Shown here: in pieces, positions 19,874 to 27,503 of the stretch
Layout of the letters: every line of letters starts with the position of its first letter
How positions within the stretch are numbered: position 1 is the first letter of the stretch
Assembly (NCBI GenBank): GCA_029263095.1
Contig: JAJCYA010000041.1
Location: forward strand, 1 to 64,000
DNA length: 64,000 bases
Direction of reading: 5' to 3'
Origin: Acidimicrobiia bacterium
Lineage (GTDB): Bacteria > Actinomycetota > Acidimicrobiia > Spongiisociales > UBA11373
Translations under genes and position numbers: made by a program
Notes under the pieces: generated by a model
Told to the model about the DNA's origin: nothing
Databases searched by the model: none
Seen by the model: the letters and a program-made list of their open reading frames with translations, nothing else

Positions 19874-20371
19874 TTAGTCTTGATCAGATTCCGCGGCGGC
19901 GAGTCCGGCAAGAGCTGTGTCCCATCCTCTACCGTCGGTGAGTGGTGCCATCCGCCGGATCACAAACTCGATCTGAGTCTGGCAACCGGTCTCCCAGATG
20001 CCGCTGTCGAGGAATCCCTCATGGTCGGAGACCAGATCGAAGCCGGTCAGGTCGCGGCACTGTGTCGACCCGTTCACTGCTGCGAACTCGGCCATGAGCT
20101 CTTGCAGCAGGCCGCGTGTGGCGCGCTTGGCCAGCTCCCGGTCGGACAGTCGAGATCCGGCGAGGCGACCCAGAGCGAGCGCCGCGCCGGTGAGGGCACC
20201 GCAGGTTCCGCCCGAGTAGGCGATGCCGCCATTTAGCGCCATGGCCTCCGTTGAATCGCTGATGTTGGGCAATCCAAAGTGCTCCGTCAGAGCGGCGTAT
20301 GTCGCCTCGGCACAACCGAAGGAGGCCTCCTCGTCGAGGCACAGATGGCGCGCCCTCGCGACTGGATCCAA
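19874..20371 (-). CDS. C_GCAxxG_C_C family redox-like protein
   Basis: A 165-residue protein of the C_GCAxxG_C_C family (TIGR01909/PF09719). The first Cys pair lies in LCLDEEASFGCAEAT, the Gly-rich YSGGTCGALTGAALALG follows, and further Cys are in TQCRDLTG and GCQTQIEFV. Such proteins are thought to bind a metal or act in redox chemistry; no reaction is established. A strong Shine-Dalgarno precedes the ATG. It lies just upstream of promoter A on the same strand but is separated by it, so membership of the operon is uncertain. Confidence 0.75.
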   Translation of the reverse strand: MDPVARARHLCLDEEASFGCAEATYAALTEHFGLPNISDSTEAMALNGGIAYSGGTCGALTGAALALGRLAGSRLSDRELAKRATRGLLQELMAEFAAVNGSTQCRDLTGFDLVSDHEGFLDSGIWETGCQTQIEFVIRRMAPLTDGRGWDTALAGLAAAESDQD

Positions 20372-20542
20372 GGTCTCCTTCTCCTTTCGCAGGGGAGTGG
20401 CGGCGCGGAGTCTATGTCACGAGGTGGTCACCCTTCAGGGTCCGATGGCACTTCCCGGCTGGGTATCCAAGGGCATAGCGTGCGCGCGCCACCGAGGGGA
20501 ATCCGAGGTGTTGTGGCTGTGAACCAGAGGCGAGGAACCCGG

Positions 20543-20583
20543 TTGACACGTTTGCGCAGGGCCACGTATCATCGATTATCAAT
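20543..20583 (+). promoter_or_regulatory. Promoter B with palindromic operator (Liv importer operon)
   Basis: -35 TTGACA (20543-20548), 18 bp, -10 TATCAT (20567-20572), with the palindrome ATCGATTATCAAT at 20571-20583 overlapping the end of the -10. The best consensus promoter of the four. It reads toward the ABC transporter genes. Confidence 0.7.
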
Positions 20584-20750
20584 GAACGTTGGTTTCGTCT
20601 TGACGATGGATCTGTTGCGTGGCAAGGGCGCGGGATGACTGAAGTCATGGTGGTTTCACATCTCGCGTTCGGGACCAACACGACAGCAACGTTCGATGGG
20701 CATCTCCGACGTGCGGCCGGACCTCCGGCGGCGTCGGCCTCCTGGATGAG

Positions 20751-20786
20751 TCGCAGAGGACCCGGCTTCGGCCGGGTCCACTGCGA
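20751..20786 (+). promoter_or_regulatory. UUCG-capped stem-loop in the importer leader
   Basis: A 9-bp GC-rich stem (20758-20766 with 20771-20779) is closed by a cUUCGg tetraloop; after one A-A mismatch it extends by 6 more pairs (20751-20756 with 20781-20786). No T-run follows, so it is not a simple intrinsic terminator. It ends about 42 nt before the first importer gene and may protect the mRNA or control readthrough. Confidence 0.55.
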
Positions 20787-20828
20787 TACGTTGTCGCTCT
20801 CACCGGGCACAGCAACGAGGATCGGTCG

Positions 20829-21770
20829 ATGCGTCGGACCCGGAAGCGAGTGCCGTGCTCCGAGGGGTGGGTCCTATTCGACTGGGACCGGCAGCTGATG
20901 GATCTATTCAGCGATTCACTCGTCATCGGACTTACCCAACACGCCCCCCTCATTCTGGCCGCCATGGGCTTTGCCCTCATCTACCGTCTCAGCGGCCTGA
21001 TCAACGTCGCGTACTCCGAAACGATCACGCTCGGTGCCTATATCGGGATGTGGATCAACACCACTTTCGACCTCAACTTCTACGCCATTCTGCTGCCGAC
21101 CGGAATCCTGTCCGGATTGATCAGCGTTGCCACCTACCTGGCCATCTTCCGGCCGGCAAAGATGCGCAACGTCGGTGTCCTGGAGATGATCATCATCTCG
21201 TTCGGGCTGTCGATCTTCTTGCGGCACGGCCTGCAGTTCGTCTTCGGATACCCCTTGCGGTTCTACGACGTGCCTCTTCCAGACACCATCTGGGTGCTCG
21301 GCGTAGGGGTGTCGTCGTTCCGGCTACTCGCACTGGCCAGCGTTGTTGCCCTGGCTTTGCTGCTCTACTGGTTCATCCAGCGATCTGGGTTCGGTCTCCA
21401 GATACGGGCGCTGGCCAGCGATGAGGATCTGGCGCAGGTGAGCGGAATCCGGCCCCTGTTTGTCACCGTCTTGATCTGGTTCATCGCCGGTGCGGCGGGT
21501 GGACTCGCCGGCGCGTTTTACGGGGTCGGAACCGCTGTGGCACCGCTACTCGGTTGGCGACAATTCCTCTTCATCTTCCTAGTCGTCATGGTGGGCGGGG
21601 TGAGGAACATTGGTGGCGTCATCATCGTTGGGGCCGTCGCCGGTGTGGCGCTGGCCGCCATGACCCTGCAGTTTGGTCAGGCGCTGTACGCCCAGCTGGT
21701 GTTGATCGTCGGCTTCGTATTGATTCTGAAGGTGCGCGGCAGGCGACTTACAGAAGCGGCAAAGGTCTAA
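20829..21770 (+). CDS. Branched-chain-type ABC transporter permease (LivH-like)
   Basis: A 313-residue inner-membrane permease with about eight helices, LivH family (AAMGFALIYRLSGLINVAYSE near the N-terminus, QVSGIRPLFVTVLIWFIAGAAGGLAG toward the middle). It forms half of the channel for a polar organic solute. The ATG at 20829 has GAGG about 9 bp upstream; an internal ATG at 20898 would place the N-terminus closer to the usual family start but has a weak ribosome binding site. First gene after promoter B. Confidence 0.88.
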   Translation: MRRTRKRVPCSEGWVLFDWDRQLMDLFSDSLVIGLTQHAPLILAAMGFALIYRLSGLINVAYSETITLGAYIGMWINTTFDLNFYAILLPTGILSGLISVATYLAIFRPAKMRNVGVLEMIIISFGLSIFLRHGLQFVFGYPLRFYDVPLPDTIWVLGVGVSSFRLLALASVVALALLLYWFIQRSGFGLQIRALASDEDLAQVSGIRPLFVTVLIWFIAGAAGGLAGAFYGVGTAVAPLLGWRQFLFIFLVVMVGGVRNIGGVIIVGAVAGVALAAMTLQFGQALYAQLVLIVGFVLILKVRGRRLTEAAKV

Positions 21771-21773
21771 CGC

Positions 21774-22724
21774 ATGAACCTCGACTGGCTCGACGCCTTC
21801 CTGCTCTTCGGAACGTTCCAGGTGGTGATGGTGATCGGCCTTGCGCTGCTGCTTCATCTCCAGCTGGGGCTGGCCAGGATCGCCAACTTCGGTGTCGTCG
21901 GATTCTGGGCGATCGGGGCGTACGCCTTCGGTGTCCTTTTCACCAAGGTGGACTGGTCGATTGGGGAGCCCTGGCCGTTCCTGATCTCGATGCTTTTCGG
22001 CACGGTCGTTGCCGGCTTGGCCGGTCTACTGGTCGGGTGGTTGATCGCCGACCTCGAAATCGAAGGTGTATTGGTGGGCACGCTCGGATTTGCCACGGTG
22101 GTCGCGATTCTGGTCACGACGGAACGGGGCCTCACCGGCGGTGCACTCGGCATGGGCGGGCTCAGCTTCCCGTTCGACATCGGCAAGACCAAGGCCAACG
22201 AGTTGTTGTGGTTCGGGATCCTCTTCGTTGTCGTGGGGGCGATCTTCTACTACGTGTGGCGGGTTCATCGTTCGCCATACGGGCGGTTGCTGATTGCCGT
22301 GGGCGACAATGAACCGCTGGCCCGCAGTCTGGGGAAGCCTACGTTCCAAACAAAGCTGTGGCTGTTTGCGATCGGCTCGGCGGGCATGGGGTTGCTCGGC
22401 GCCATCAACGGCGTGATGGTGCACTTGTTGATACCGGAGGGCATCGGGATCAATGTCACCCTCGCCGCCATAGTGGGCTTGGTCTTGGGAGGAACCGCTC
22501 GGGTATGGGGAGCCGTTCTCGGGGTCATTCTGACCGTCGGGTTCTTCGACATCGTGGTCCAGTCGTATCTCCCCCTTCCCCGTTCGTGGTACACGCAGGC
22601 GATCCCTGTGCTCCGTGAGATGGTCTTCGGCGCCGCACTGATCATCGTTCTTCTCGTCCGGCCGTTCGGCATCCTGGGCGACATGCGACGAGACAAGCTG
22701 ATCCGGAGCACGCACCGTGATTGA
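21774..22724 (+). CDS. Branched-chain-type ABC transporter permease (LivM-like)
   Basis: A 316-residue permease, partner of LivH. Family segments include HLQLGLARIANFGVVGFWAIGAYAFG and RSPYGRLLIAVGDNEPLARSLG. Eight to ten hydrophobic helices are visible. It follows LivH by 3 bp and overlaps the LivG-like gene by 8 bp. LivHM pairs carry amino acids, but also ureas, aromatic acids and other polar compounds, so the name does not define the substrate. Confidence 0.9.
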   Translation: MNLDWLDAFLLFGTFQVVMVIGLALLLHLQLGLARIANFGVVGFWAIGAYAFGVLFTKVDWSIGEPWPFLISMLFGTVVAGLAGLLVGWLIADLEIEGVLVGTLGFATVVAILVTTERGLTGGALGMGGLSFPFDIGKTKANELLWFGILFVVVGAIFYYVWRVHRSPYGRLLIAVGDNEPLARSLGKPTFQTKLWLFAIGSAGMGLLGAINGVMVHLLIPEGIGINVTLAAIVGLVLGGTARVWGAVLGVILTVGFFDIVVQSYLPLPRSWYTQAIPVLREMVFGAALIIVLLVRPFGILGDMRRDKLIRSTHRD

Positions 22725-23517
22725 TGTAGCGAATGCCCCGACGGTGACCCGCCCTCAGATCCGGATCGAAGGGGCGGTGAAGAGCTTCGCGGGACGCGTC
22801 GTCGTGGACATCGACGAACTCGTCCTGGGCGATAGCCCAATCGAGGGTCTGATTGGGCCCAATGGGGCGGGCAAGACCACCCTGATGCGGATGATCATGC
22901 ACTCGGCCAAGCTCGACAGGGGGAAGGTCACGCTCCGCCGGGGTCCCGAAGAAGACGTCGAGGAAGTGGTGCTCTCGGATCTGCCCACCCACCGAATGGC
23001 CGGTCTCGGGGTGGTGAAGAGCAACCAAGTGATTATGGACTTCGAGAAGCTCACCATCTGGGATTCGCTCCTGCTGTCCTTGGCCGCGGCCAAGTATGAG
23101 CACCCGCACCGGATCTTCAGTGAGGCGCCCTTGTTCGAGGCCCATGCCGAGGAAGCCCGCGAGTACCTCGATTTCTTCTCATTCGCCGACCCGACCGGGT
23201 TCGCCCAATCCGCCGGCGAGAAGAAGCTGCTCGACATCGTGCGCTGCCTACTTCTCAAGCCGAGATTCCTGCTGCTCGACGAGCCCACCGCCGGTCTTCC
23301 GGACGAGTTGACCGAAAAAGTCATGGAGGCCATTCGAAGGTTGGCCTCCGAGGGAACATCGGTGGTGATCGTCGAGCACGACCTGAACGTCATCTGGAGC
23401 ATCAGTGACGAGGTGCACTTCATGGCCGAGGGCAACATCATCTTGCGGGGCCCCCCACAGACCATTCGCGAGAACCGGACCGTGGTCGAGAAATACTTGG
23501 GAGAAGGCCATGTCTGA
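22717..23517 (+). CDS. ABC transporter ATP-binding protein (LivG-like)
   Basis: A 266-residue ATPase with Walker A GPNGAGKTT and Walker B LLLDEPTAG. The signature motif reads QSAGEKKLLD rather than LSGGQ-type, as in several LivG relatives. The GTG start lies inside the end of the permease gene, and the stop overlaps the LivF start by 8 bp. It energises import of the solute captured by the lipoprotein encoded two genes on. Confidence 0.9.
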   Translation: MIDVANAPTVTRPQIRIEGAVKSFAGRVVVDIDELVLGDSPIEGLIGPNGAGKTTLMRMIMHSAKLDRGKVTLRRGPEEDVEEVVLSDLPTHRMAGLGVVKSNQVIMDFEKLTIWDSLLLSLAAAKYEHPHRIFSEAPLFEAHAEEAREYLDFFSFADPTGFAQSAGEKKLLDIVRCLLLKPRFLLLDEPTAGLPDELTEKVMEAIRRLASEGTSVVIVEHDLNVIWSISDEVHFMAEGNIILRGPPQTIRENRTVVEKYLGEGHV

Positions 23518-24226
23518 TTCGATCGGTCCCGCAATTCTCACAGTCGAGGGCATTCGTAGCGGCTACCACGGGGTCACCGTCATCAAGGGTCTCAGCTTCG
23601 AGGTCGGTGCCGAGGTCTTCGCCGTGTTGGGTGCCAACGGCGCCGGCAAGACGACGCTGCTGGCGACGCTCGCCCGTTTGATACCTCTCACCGATGGCGG
23701 GATCCGATTCCGGGGGGAGGATGTGTCGACACTGCAGCCGTATGAGACGGCCGATCGGGGGATCGGGTACGTGCCGCAGGAGCACGGCGCCTTTCCCGAT
23801 CTGACCGTCTTCGAGAACCTCAGCGTGGGCGGGATGATCGGCGACCGGCCTCGCGAGGAACGGATGGATGAGGTCTTGGATTTGTTCCCCGACCTCAAGG
23901 CGCTCGCACAGCAGATGGCTGGGACCCTCAGCGGAGGCGAGTCTCGGATGCTGGCCTGCGGAAGGGCACTGATGCAGGACCCGATGCTGCTCTTGCTGGA
24001 TGAGCCCACAGCCGGTCTTTCACCGCTCTACGTCGACATGTTCTTTGAGAAGATCTCCGAGATTCACGAGACCAAGGGAGTCGGCATCATCCTGGCCGAG
24101 CAGAACGCCACCAAGGCGCTCGAGGTGGCCGACCGGGTCATGGTGTTGAGTCTTGGGGAGGCCTTCCTCGTTGAGGGGGCCGACGAGCTGACCACCGAAC
24201 AACTTAAGGAGGGGTACCGCATCTAG
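23510..24226 (+). CDS. ABC transporter ATP-binding protein (LivF-like)
   Basis: A 238-residue ATPase with Walker A GANGAGKTT, signature LSGGESRML and Walker B LLLLDEPTAGLSP. The ATG at 23510 overlaps the LivG stop and is preceded by a GAGAAGG-like ribosome site; the longer open frame is within LivG. It completes the LivHMGF set. Confidence 0.92.
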   Translation: MSDSIGPAILTVEGIRSGYHGVTVIKGLSFEVGAEVFAVLGANGAGKTTLLATLARLIPLTDGGIRFRGEDVSTLQPYETADRGIGYVPQEHGAFPDLTVFENLSVGGMIGDRPREERMDEVLDLFPDLKALAQQMAGTLSGGESRMLACGRALMQDPMLLLLDEPTAGLSPLYVDMFFEKISEIHETKGVGIILAEQNATKALEVADRVMVLSLGEAFLVEGADELTTEQLKEGYRI

Positions 24227-24257
24227 GGACCCGTCCACAGAAAAGGGAGGAAAGCAA

Positions 24258-25643
24258 ATGCGAATACGGACAGCGGGACGGACGATGGCACTGTTGCTGT
24301 CGTTCGCCCTGATCGCGGCCGCGTGTGGCGACGACGACGCCGCCGACTCGACCGAGGCAACGACCGGAGCTACCACAGCTACCACAGCTGCGGTTGCGGC
24401 TCCCGCGGAGAATGTCGTGGTCTGCGAGCTGGCCTACTACACGGGCGAGTTCGCGGCGTATGGGGCGTTCCTGACAGCGGGTGTCACGTTCCCGGTCACG
24501 CAGATCATCAACCTTGATCCACCACTGGGGAGGACCTGGGAGGTCGTCAGCGAGGACATCGGGACCGTCGGCGAAGGCCAGGCAGCTCGTACCTGCCTGG
24601 AGCAGCACGGAGCCGAAATCCTGGTCAGCCCGGCTCACGGGTACCAGACCTATCGCTCCTGGCTGCAGGAGTGGTTGGAGGAGAATGACTCGCCGCTGAT
24701 GCCGACGGTTCACGGGGGTACCATCCCCGGCAACCTCGGTGGAGTCGGCGGGGAGCCGATCTTCCGGGCCCAGGGCCTCGACGAGGCTTTGGGGATGACC
24801 GGCTCGCTGTATGCGGAGTCGATCGGCGCCGATACAGTTGTCATCTTCGCCACCCAGGTCGAGGGCTTCCAGATCGCCGCGACCGCAGCCGGTTTGGCTG
24901 CCGAGGCAGCGGGGTTGGATGTTCTGGACCGAATCGACGTCCCGGCGGAGCAGCCGTCCTACAGGGCCGAAGCTCAGCTGATCGCTGACCTGGCACCGGA
25001 TGTCGTGATCGTGCAGGCGGGCTCGATTGAGTCGGCAAGCCTGATTACGGAGGCGTTCGAAGCCGGAGCATCGCTCCACTGGATCGGTGAGACCGGCTGG
25101 GCCATACCGGAGTTCATGGATGCACTGGCAACGGATGTCATTGCCACCCAGCAGAGCATCGGTTTCGCCGCGTTCGCTTACAACGACGGCACGCCGGCCT
25201 GGGACTTCTACTCACCGCTGTGGGAAGGCACCGCGGGATATGGGGACACGCATGGCGCGGCGTCAGACCAGTACCACTTCTCGGCATACGACTTGATGGT
25301 TCACACGGCGCTGGCCGTCGCGCAGGCCGGGTCGTATGACGCGAGCACCTGGGCTTCGGCAATGTTCGAGGTTGGGGACCCACCGGGAACCATGTGCTAC
25401 ACGTACGCCGATTGTCTGGCGTTGATCAGGGCAGGTGAGGACGTCGACTACGACGGCGTGACCGGCCCCGGGACGTATTCGGAAGGTGGAGTCAACTCCA
25501 TCATTCAGTCGTACACCCCGTACAACGACGACGCCACGAAGGGCGAACCAGTGCTCCTCGATTCGGACCGCGCGTTGGAGGTCATCAACTTGATCGCCAT
25601 CCAGGCGGAGTGCGCTGACAACGAGTGCACCTGGGGCGGGTAA
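24258..25643 (+). CDS. ABC transporter substrate-binding lipoprotein (Peripla_BP_6 type)
   Basis: A 461-residue exported lipoprotein: signal peptide with lipobox AAAC (Cys23), a Thr/Ala-rich linker to about residue 48, then a two-lobed type I periplasmic-binding fold. It captures the solute for the LivHMGF complex. The acidic, aromatic-rich lobes do not allow a ligand to be named. Strong Shine-Dalgarno GGGAGG with 7 bp spacing. A long stem-loop follows the stop. Confidence 0.87.
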   Translation: MRIRTAGRTMALLLSFALIAAACGDDDAADSTEATTGATTATTAAVAAPAENVVVCELAYYTGEFAAYGAFLTAGVTFPVTQIINLDPPLGRTWEVVSEDIGTVGEGQAARTCLEQHGAEILVSPAHGYQTYRSWLQEWLEENDSPLMPTVHGGTIPGNLGGVGGEPIFRAQGLDEALGMTGSLYAESIGADTVVIFATQVEGFQIAATAAGLAAEAAGLDVLDRIDVPAEQPSYRAEAQLIADLAPDVVIVQAGSIESASLITEAFEAGASLHWIGETGWAIPEFMDALATDVIATQQSIGFAAFAYNDGTPAWDFYSPLWEGTAGYGDTHGAASDQYHFSAYDLMVHTALAVAQAGSYDASTWASAMFEVGDPPGTMCYTYADCLALIRAGEDVDYDGVTGPGTYSEGGVNSIIQSYTPYNDDATKGEPVLLDSDRALEVINLIAIQAECADNECTWGG

Positions 25644-25666
25644 CGGAACGACGCGAAACGACTAGT

Positions 25667-25705
25667 GAGAACGGCGGCAGCGGGCTATCCCGCTGCCGCC
25701 GTCTC
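25667..25705 (+). terminator. Long stem-loop after the binding-protein gene
   Basis: A perfect 14-bp GC-rich inverted repeat (25671-25684 with 25689-25702) with a 4-nt loop CTAT, extended by GAG/CTC after a bulged A. No T-run follows. It probably ends or attenuates transcription, or protects the 3' end of the importer mRNA, before the VOC gene. Confidence 0.6.
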
Positions 25706-25739
25706 GCATCCCTGCCAGTTGAATGATGCAAGGAGGCGC

Positions 25740-26123
25740 ATGACACACCGTTTTCACCATGCCCATATCAAGTCGCAGGATCCCCGGGCGAGCGCGCAAT
25801 GGTGGGCCGACATGTTCGGAGCGACCGTGCTCCCTGAGCTGAAATTCGGCCCGATGCTCTTTGCACCGGTGGAACTCGATGGCGTGAGAATCAATATCAC
25901 GAACCCATCGCCGGATGAGGGGGCGGATGACCCGCCGCCGATCCCGCATTTCGGGCTGGAGCACATCGGAATCCTCACCGATGACCTCGATCGAGATTTG
26001 AATCGGTTTGTGGAACAGGGTCTCGAGATATACGAGCGACGCCCCGGCGCTGGTGGGTACGAGATCGCCTTTGTGGCGGCACCAGATGGCGTCTGTCTCG
26101 AGCTACTGCAGAATCCGACATGA
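25740..26123 (+). CDS. VOC-family (glyoxalase/dioxygenase fold) protein
   Basis: A 127-residue vicinal-oxygen-chelate protein with two beta-alpha-beta units. Possible metal ligands are His in FHHAHIKS, His in FGLEHIGI and the C-terminal Glu in DGVCLELLQ, the usual H/H/E pattern. It may be an isomerase, lyase or dioxygenase acting on the imported compound. The ATG at 25740 follows AGGAGG; the longer frame starts in the terminator stem. Confidence 0.78.
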   Translation: MTHRFHHAHIKSQDPRASAQWWADMFGATVLPELKFGPMLFAPVELDGVRINITNPSPDEGADDPPPIPHFGLEHIGILTDDLDRDLNRFVEQGLEIYERRPGAGGYEIAFVAAPDGVCLELLQNPT

Positions 26124-26148
26124 TCGAAATCGGCGAGGATCGAGGGGA

Positions 26149-27039
26149 ATGAAGCGACTCCGGGAGTTCGCTTACTTCGAACCGGCCGACCTGGATGACG
26201 CGGTCGAGATCCTATCGGGCGCTGGTCAGGGAGGGCGTGCACTCGCCGGTGGGACCGATCTCGTAGTGGATATGAAGACCGGGCGGATGAGGCCCACGAC
26301 CGTCGTCAACCTCAAGCGCATCCCCGGTCTCGAAGGTGTTCAACCCGCCGATGGAGGCAGTCGAATCGGGGCGCTGACCAAGGTGGCGGCTATCGAGTCT
26401 TCCTCGCTCGTCCGGGATGGGCACCGCGCACTCGCCAAGGCGGCTGGTGTTCTGGCATCCCCCCCGGTCCGAGGAATGGCCACGCTTGGCGGCAACATTG
26501 GACGGGCGTCGCCCGCCTCCGACCTTGCTCCACCACTCATCGTTCATCGGGCTGTCGCCACCATCGAGAGCCGCAACGGACCACGCGACGAGCCTGTCGA
26601 GGGTCTCTTTACCGGTCCGGGTGCCACCACTCTGGCGACCGGCGACATCATCACCTCGATATTCCTCCCCGACTCCCCGCCGAGATTCGGGTCCGCTCAT
26701 CTCAAGATCGGGACGCGAGGCAGCGGAACCGATATCGCCATGGTCGGGGTCTCAGCAGGCGTAATCCTTGATGCCGCCGGTGGAATCGTCGACGCTCGGA
26801 TCGTGCTGGCATCTGTCGCACCTACCCCGATGCGGGCACTCAAAGCTGAACAGGTGCTCGCCGGCTTGGCGCCGTCGGACGAGGTGCTGGAGGCCGCGGC
26901 GGAAACCGCCGCCGGCGAGTGCCAACCGATAACTGATTTGCGGGCAAGTGCATCCCACCGCGTGGCCCTCGTGCGAGTCTTGACGCGTCGCGCTCTCATA
27001 GAAGCAGTCGACACAGCTCGGAGTGGAGAGGCGGCATGA
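26149..27039 (+). CDS. Molybdenum hydroxylase FAD-binding subunit (CoxM-like), set 1
   Basis: A 296-residue FAD subunit of the xanthine dehydrogenase/CO dehydrogenase family. FAD motifs ALAGGTDLVVDMK and ATLGGNIGRASPASD are clear, with the C-terminal CODH_FAD_C domain. It passes electrons from the iron-sulfur subunit to an acceptor. GAGGGG lies at good distance before the ATG at 26149. The stop overlaps the next start (ATGA). Confidence 0.9.
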   Translation: MKRLREFAYFEPADLDDAVEILSGAGQGGRALAGGTDLVVDMKTGRMRPTTVVNLKRIPGLEGVQPADGGSRIGALTKVAAIESSSLVRDGHRALAKAAGVLASPPVRGMATLGGNIGRASPASDLAPPLIVHRAVATIESRNGPRDEPVEGLFTGPGATTLATGDIITSIFLPDSPPRFGSAHLKIGTRGSGTDIAMVGVSAGVILDAAGGIVDARIVLASVAPTPMRALKAEQVLAGLAPSDEVLEAAAETAAGECQPITDLRASASHRVALVRVLTRRALIEAVDTARSGEAA

Positions 27040-27503
27040 TGATCGAGCTGCTGCTCACCGTCAACGGTACGCCTCGTACGATCGAGGTGGAGGTCCGCAC
27101 CACCCTCCTCGAGGTGCTTCGCGAGGGGCTACTTCTCACCGGTACCAAGGAGGCATGTGGGGTAGGTGAGTGCGGGAGTTGCATGATCCTGCTGGACGGT
27201 GAACCCATGCCGTCTTGTCTCGTGCTGGCCGCCGACGCCGACCGGTGCAATGTCGAGACGGTCGAGGGCCTTGCCTCCGACGGTGTTCTCGACGAGATCC
27301 AGCGCGCCTTTGTGGATACCGGTGCCTTCCAGTGTGGGTTCTGTACTCCGGGCATGCTGGTCGCCGCTAAAGCCCTGTTGCGAGACCACCCCGATGCCAC
27401 CCCGGGTGAGATCAAGCAGGGCCTGTCGGGGGTTCTGTGCAGATGCGGTTCCTACACAAAGATAATGAAGGCGTTCGAGGTCCTCACCGGGAGGAAAACC
27501 TGA
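27036..27503 (+). CDS. Molybdenum hydroxylase 2Fe-2S subunit (CoxS-like), set 1
   Basis: A 155-residue two-cluster ferredoxin-type subunit. Cys sets are complete: CGVGECGSC plus PSC for the plant-type cluster, and CGFCTPGM plus CRCGSY for the second. It links the molybdenum centre to FAD. Two tandem ATG codons (27036, 27039) make the exact start uncertain by one residue. It overlaps both neighbours by 1-4 bp. Confidence 0.92.
   Translation: MMIELLLTVNGTPRTIEVEVRTTLLEVLREGLLLTGTKEACGVGECGSCMILLDGEPMPSCLVLAADADRCNVETVEGLASDGVLDEIQRAFVDTGAFQCGFCTPGMLVAAKALLRDHPDATPGEIKQGLSGVLCRCGSYTKIMKAFEVLTGRKT

Larger units (their letters stand above)
20372..20828 (+). other. Regulatory gap between C_GCAxxG gene and the ABC importer
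   Basis: About 457 bp hold promoter B and a leader of about 250 nt with a strong UUCG-capped hairpin (both listed separately). Open frames on both strands here lack ribosome binding sites and protein-like composition. The first 160 bp show nothing I can name; it must contain the promoter of the minus-strand C_GCAxxG gene. Confidence 0.6.

Noticed and set aside
20412-20810. Minus-strand 132-codon frame across promoter B
   Set aside because: It covers the promoter, operator and hairpin and has no protein family likeness.
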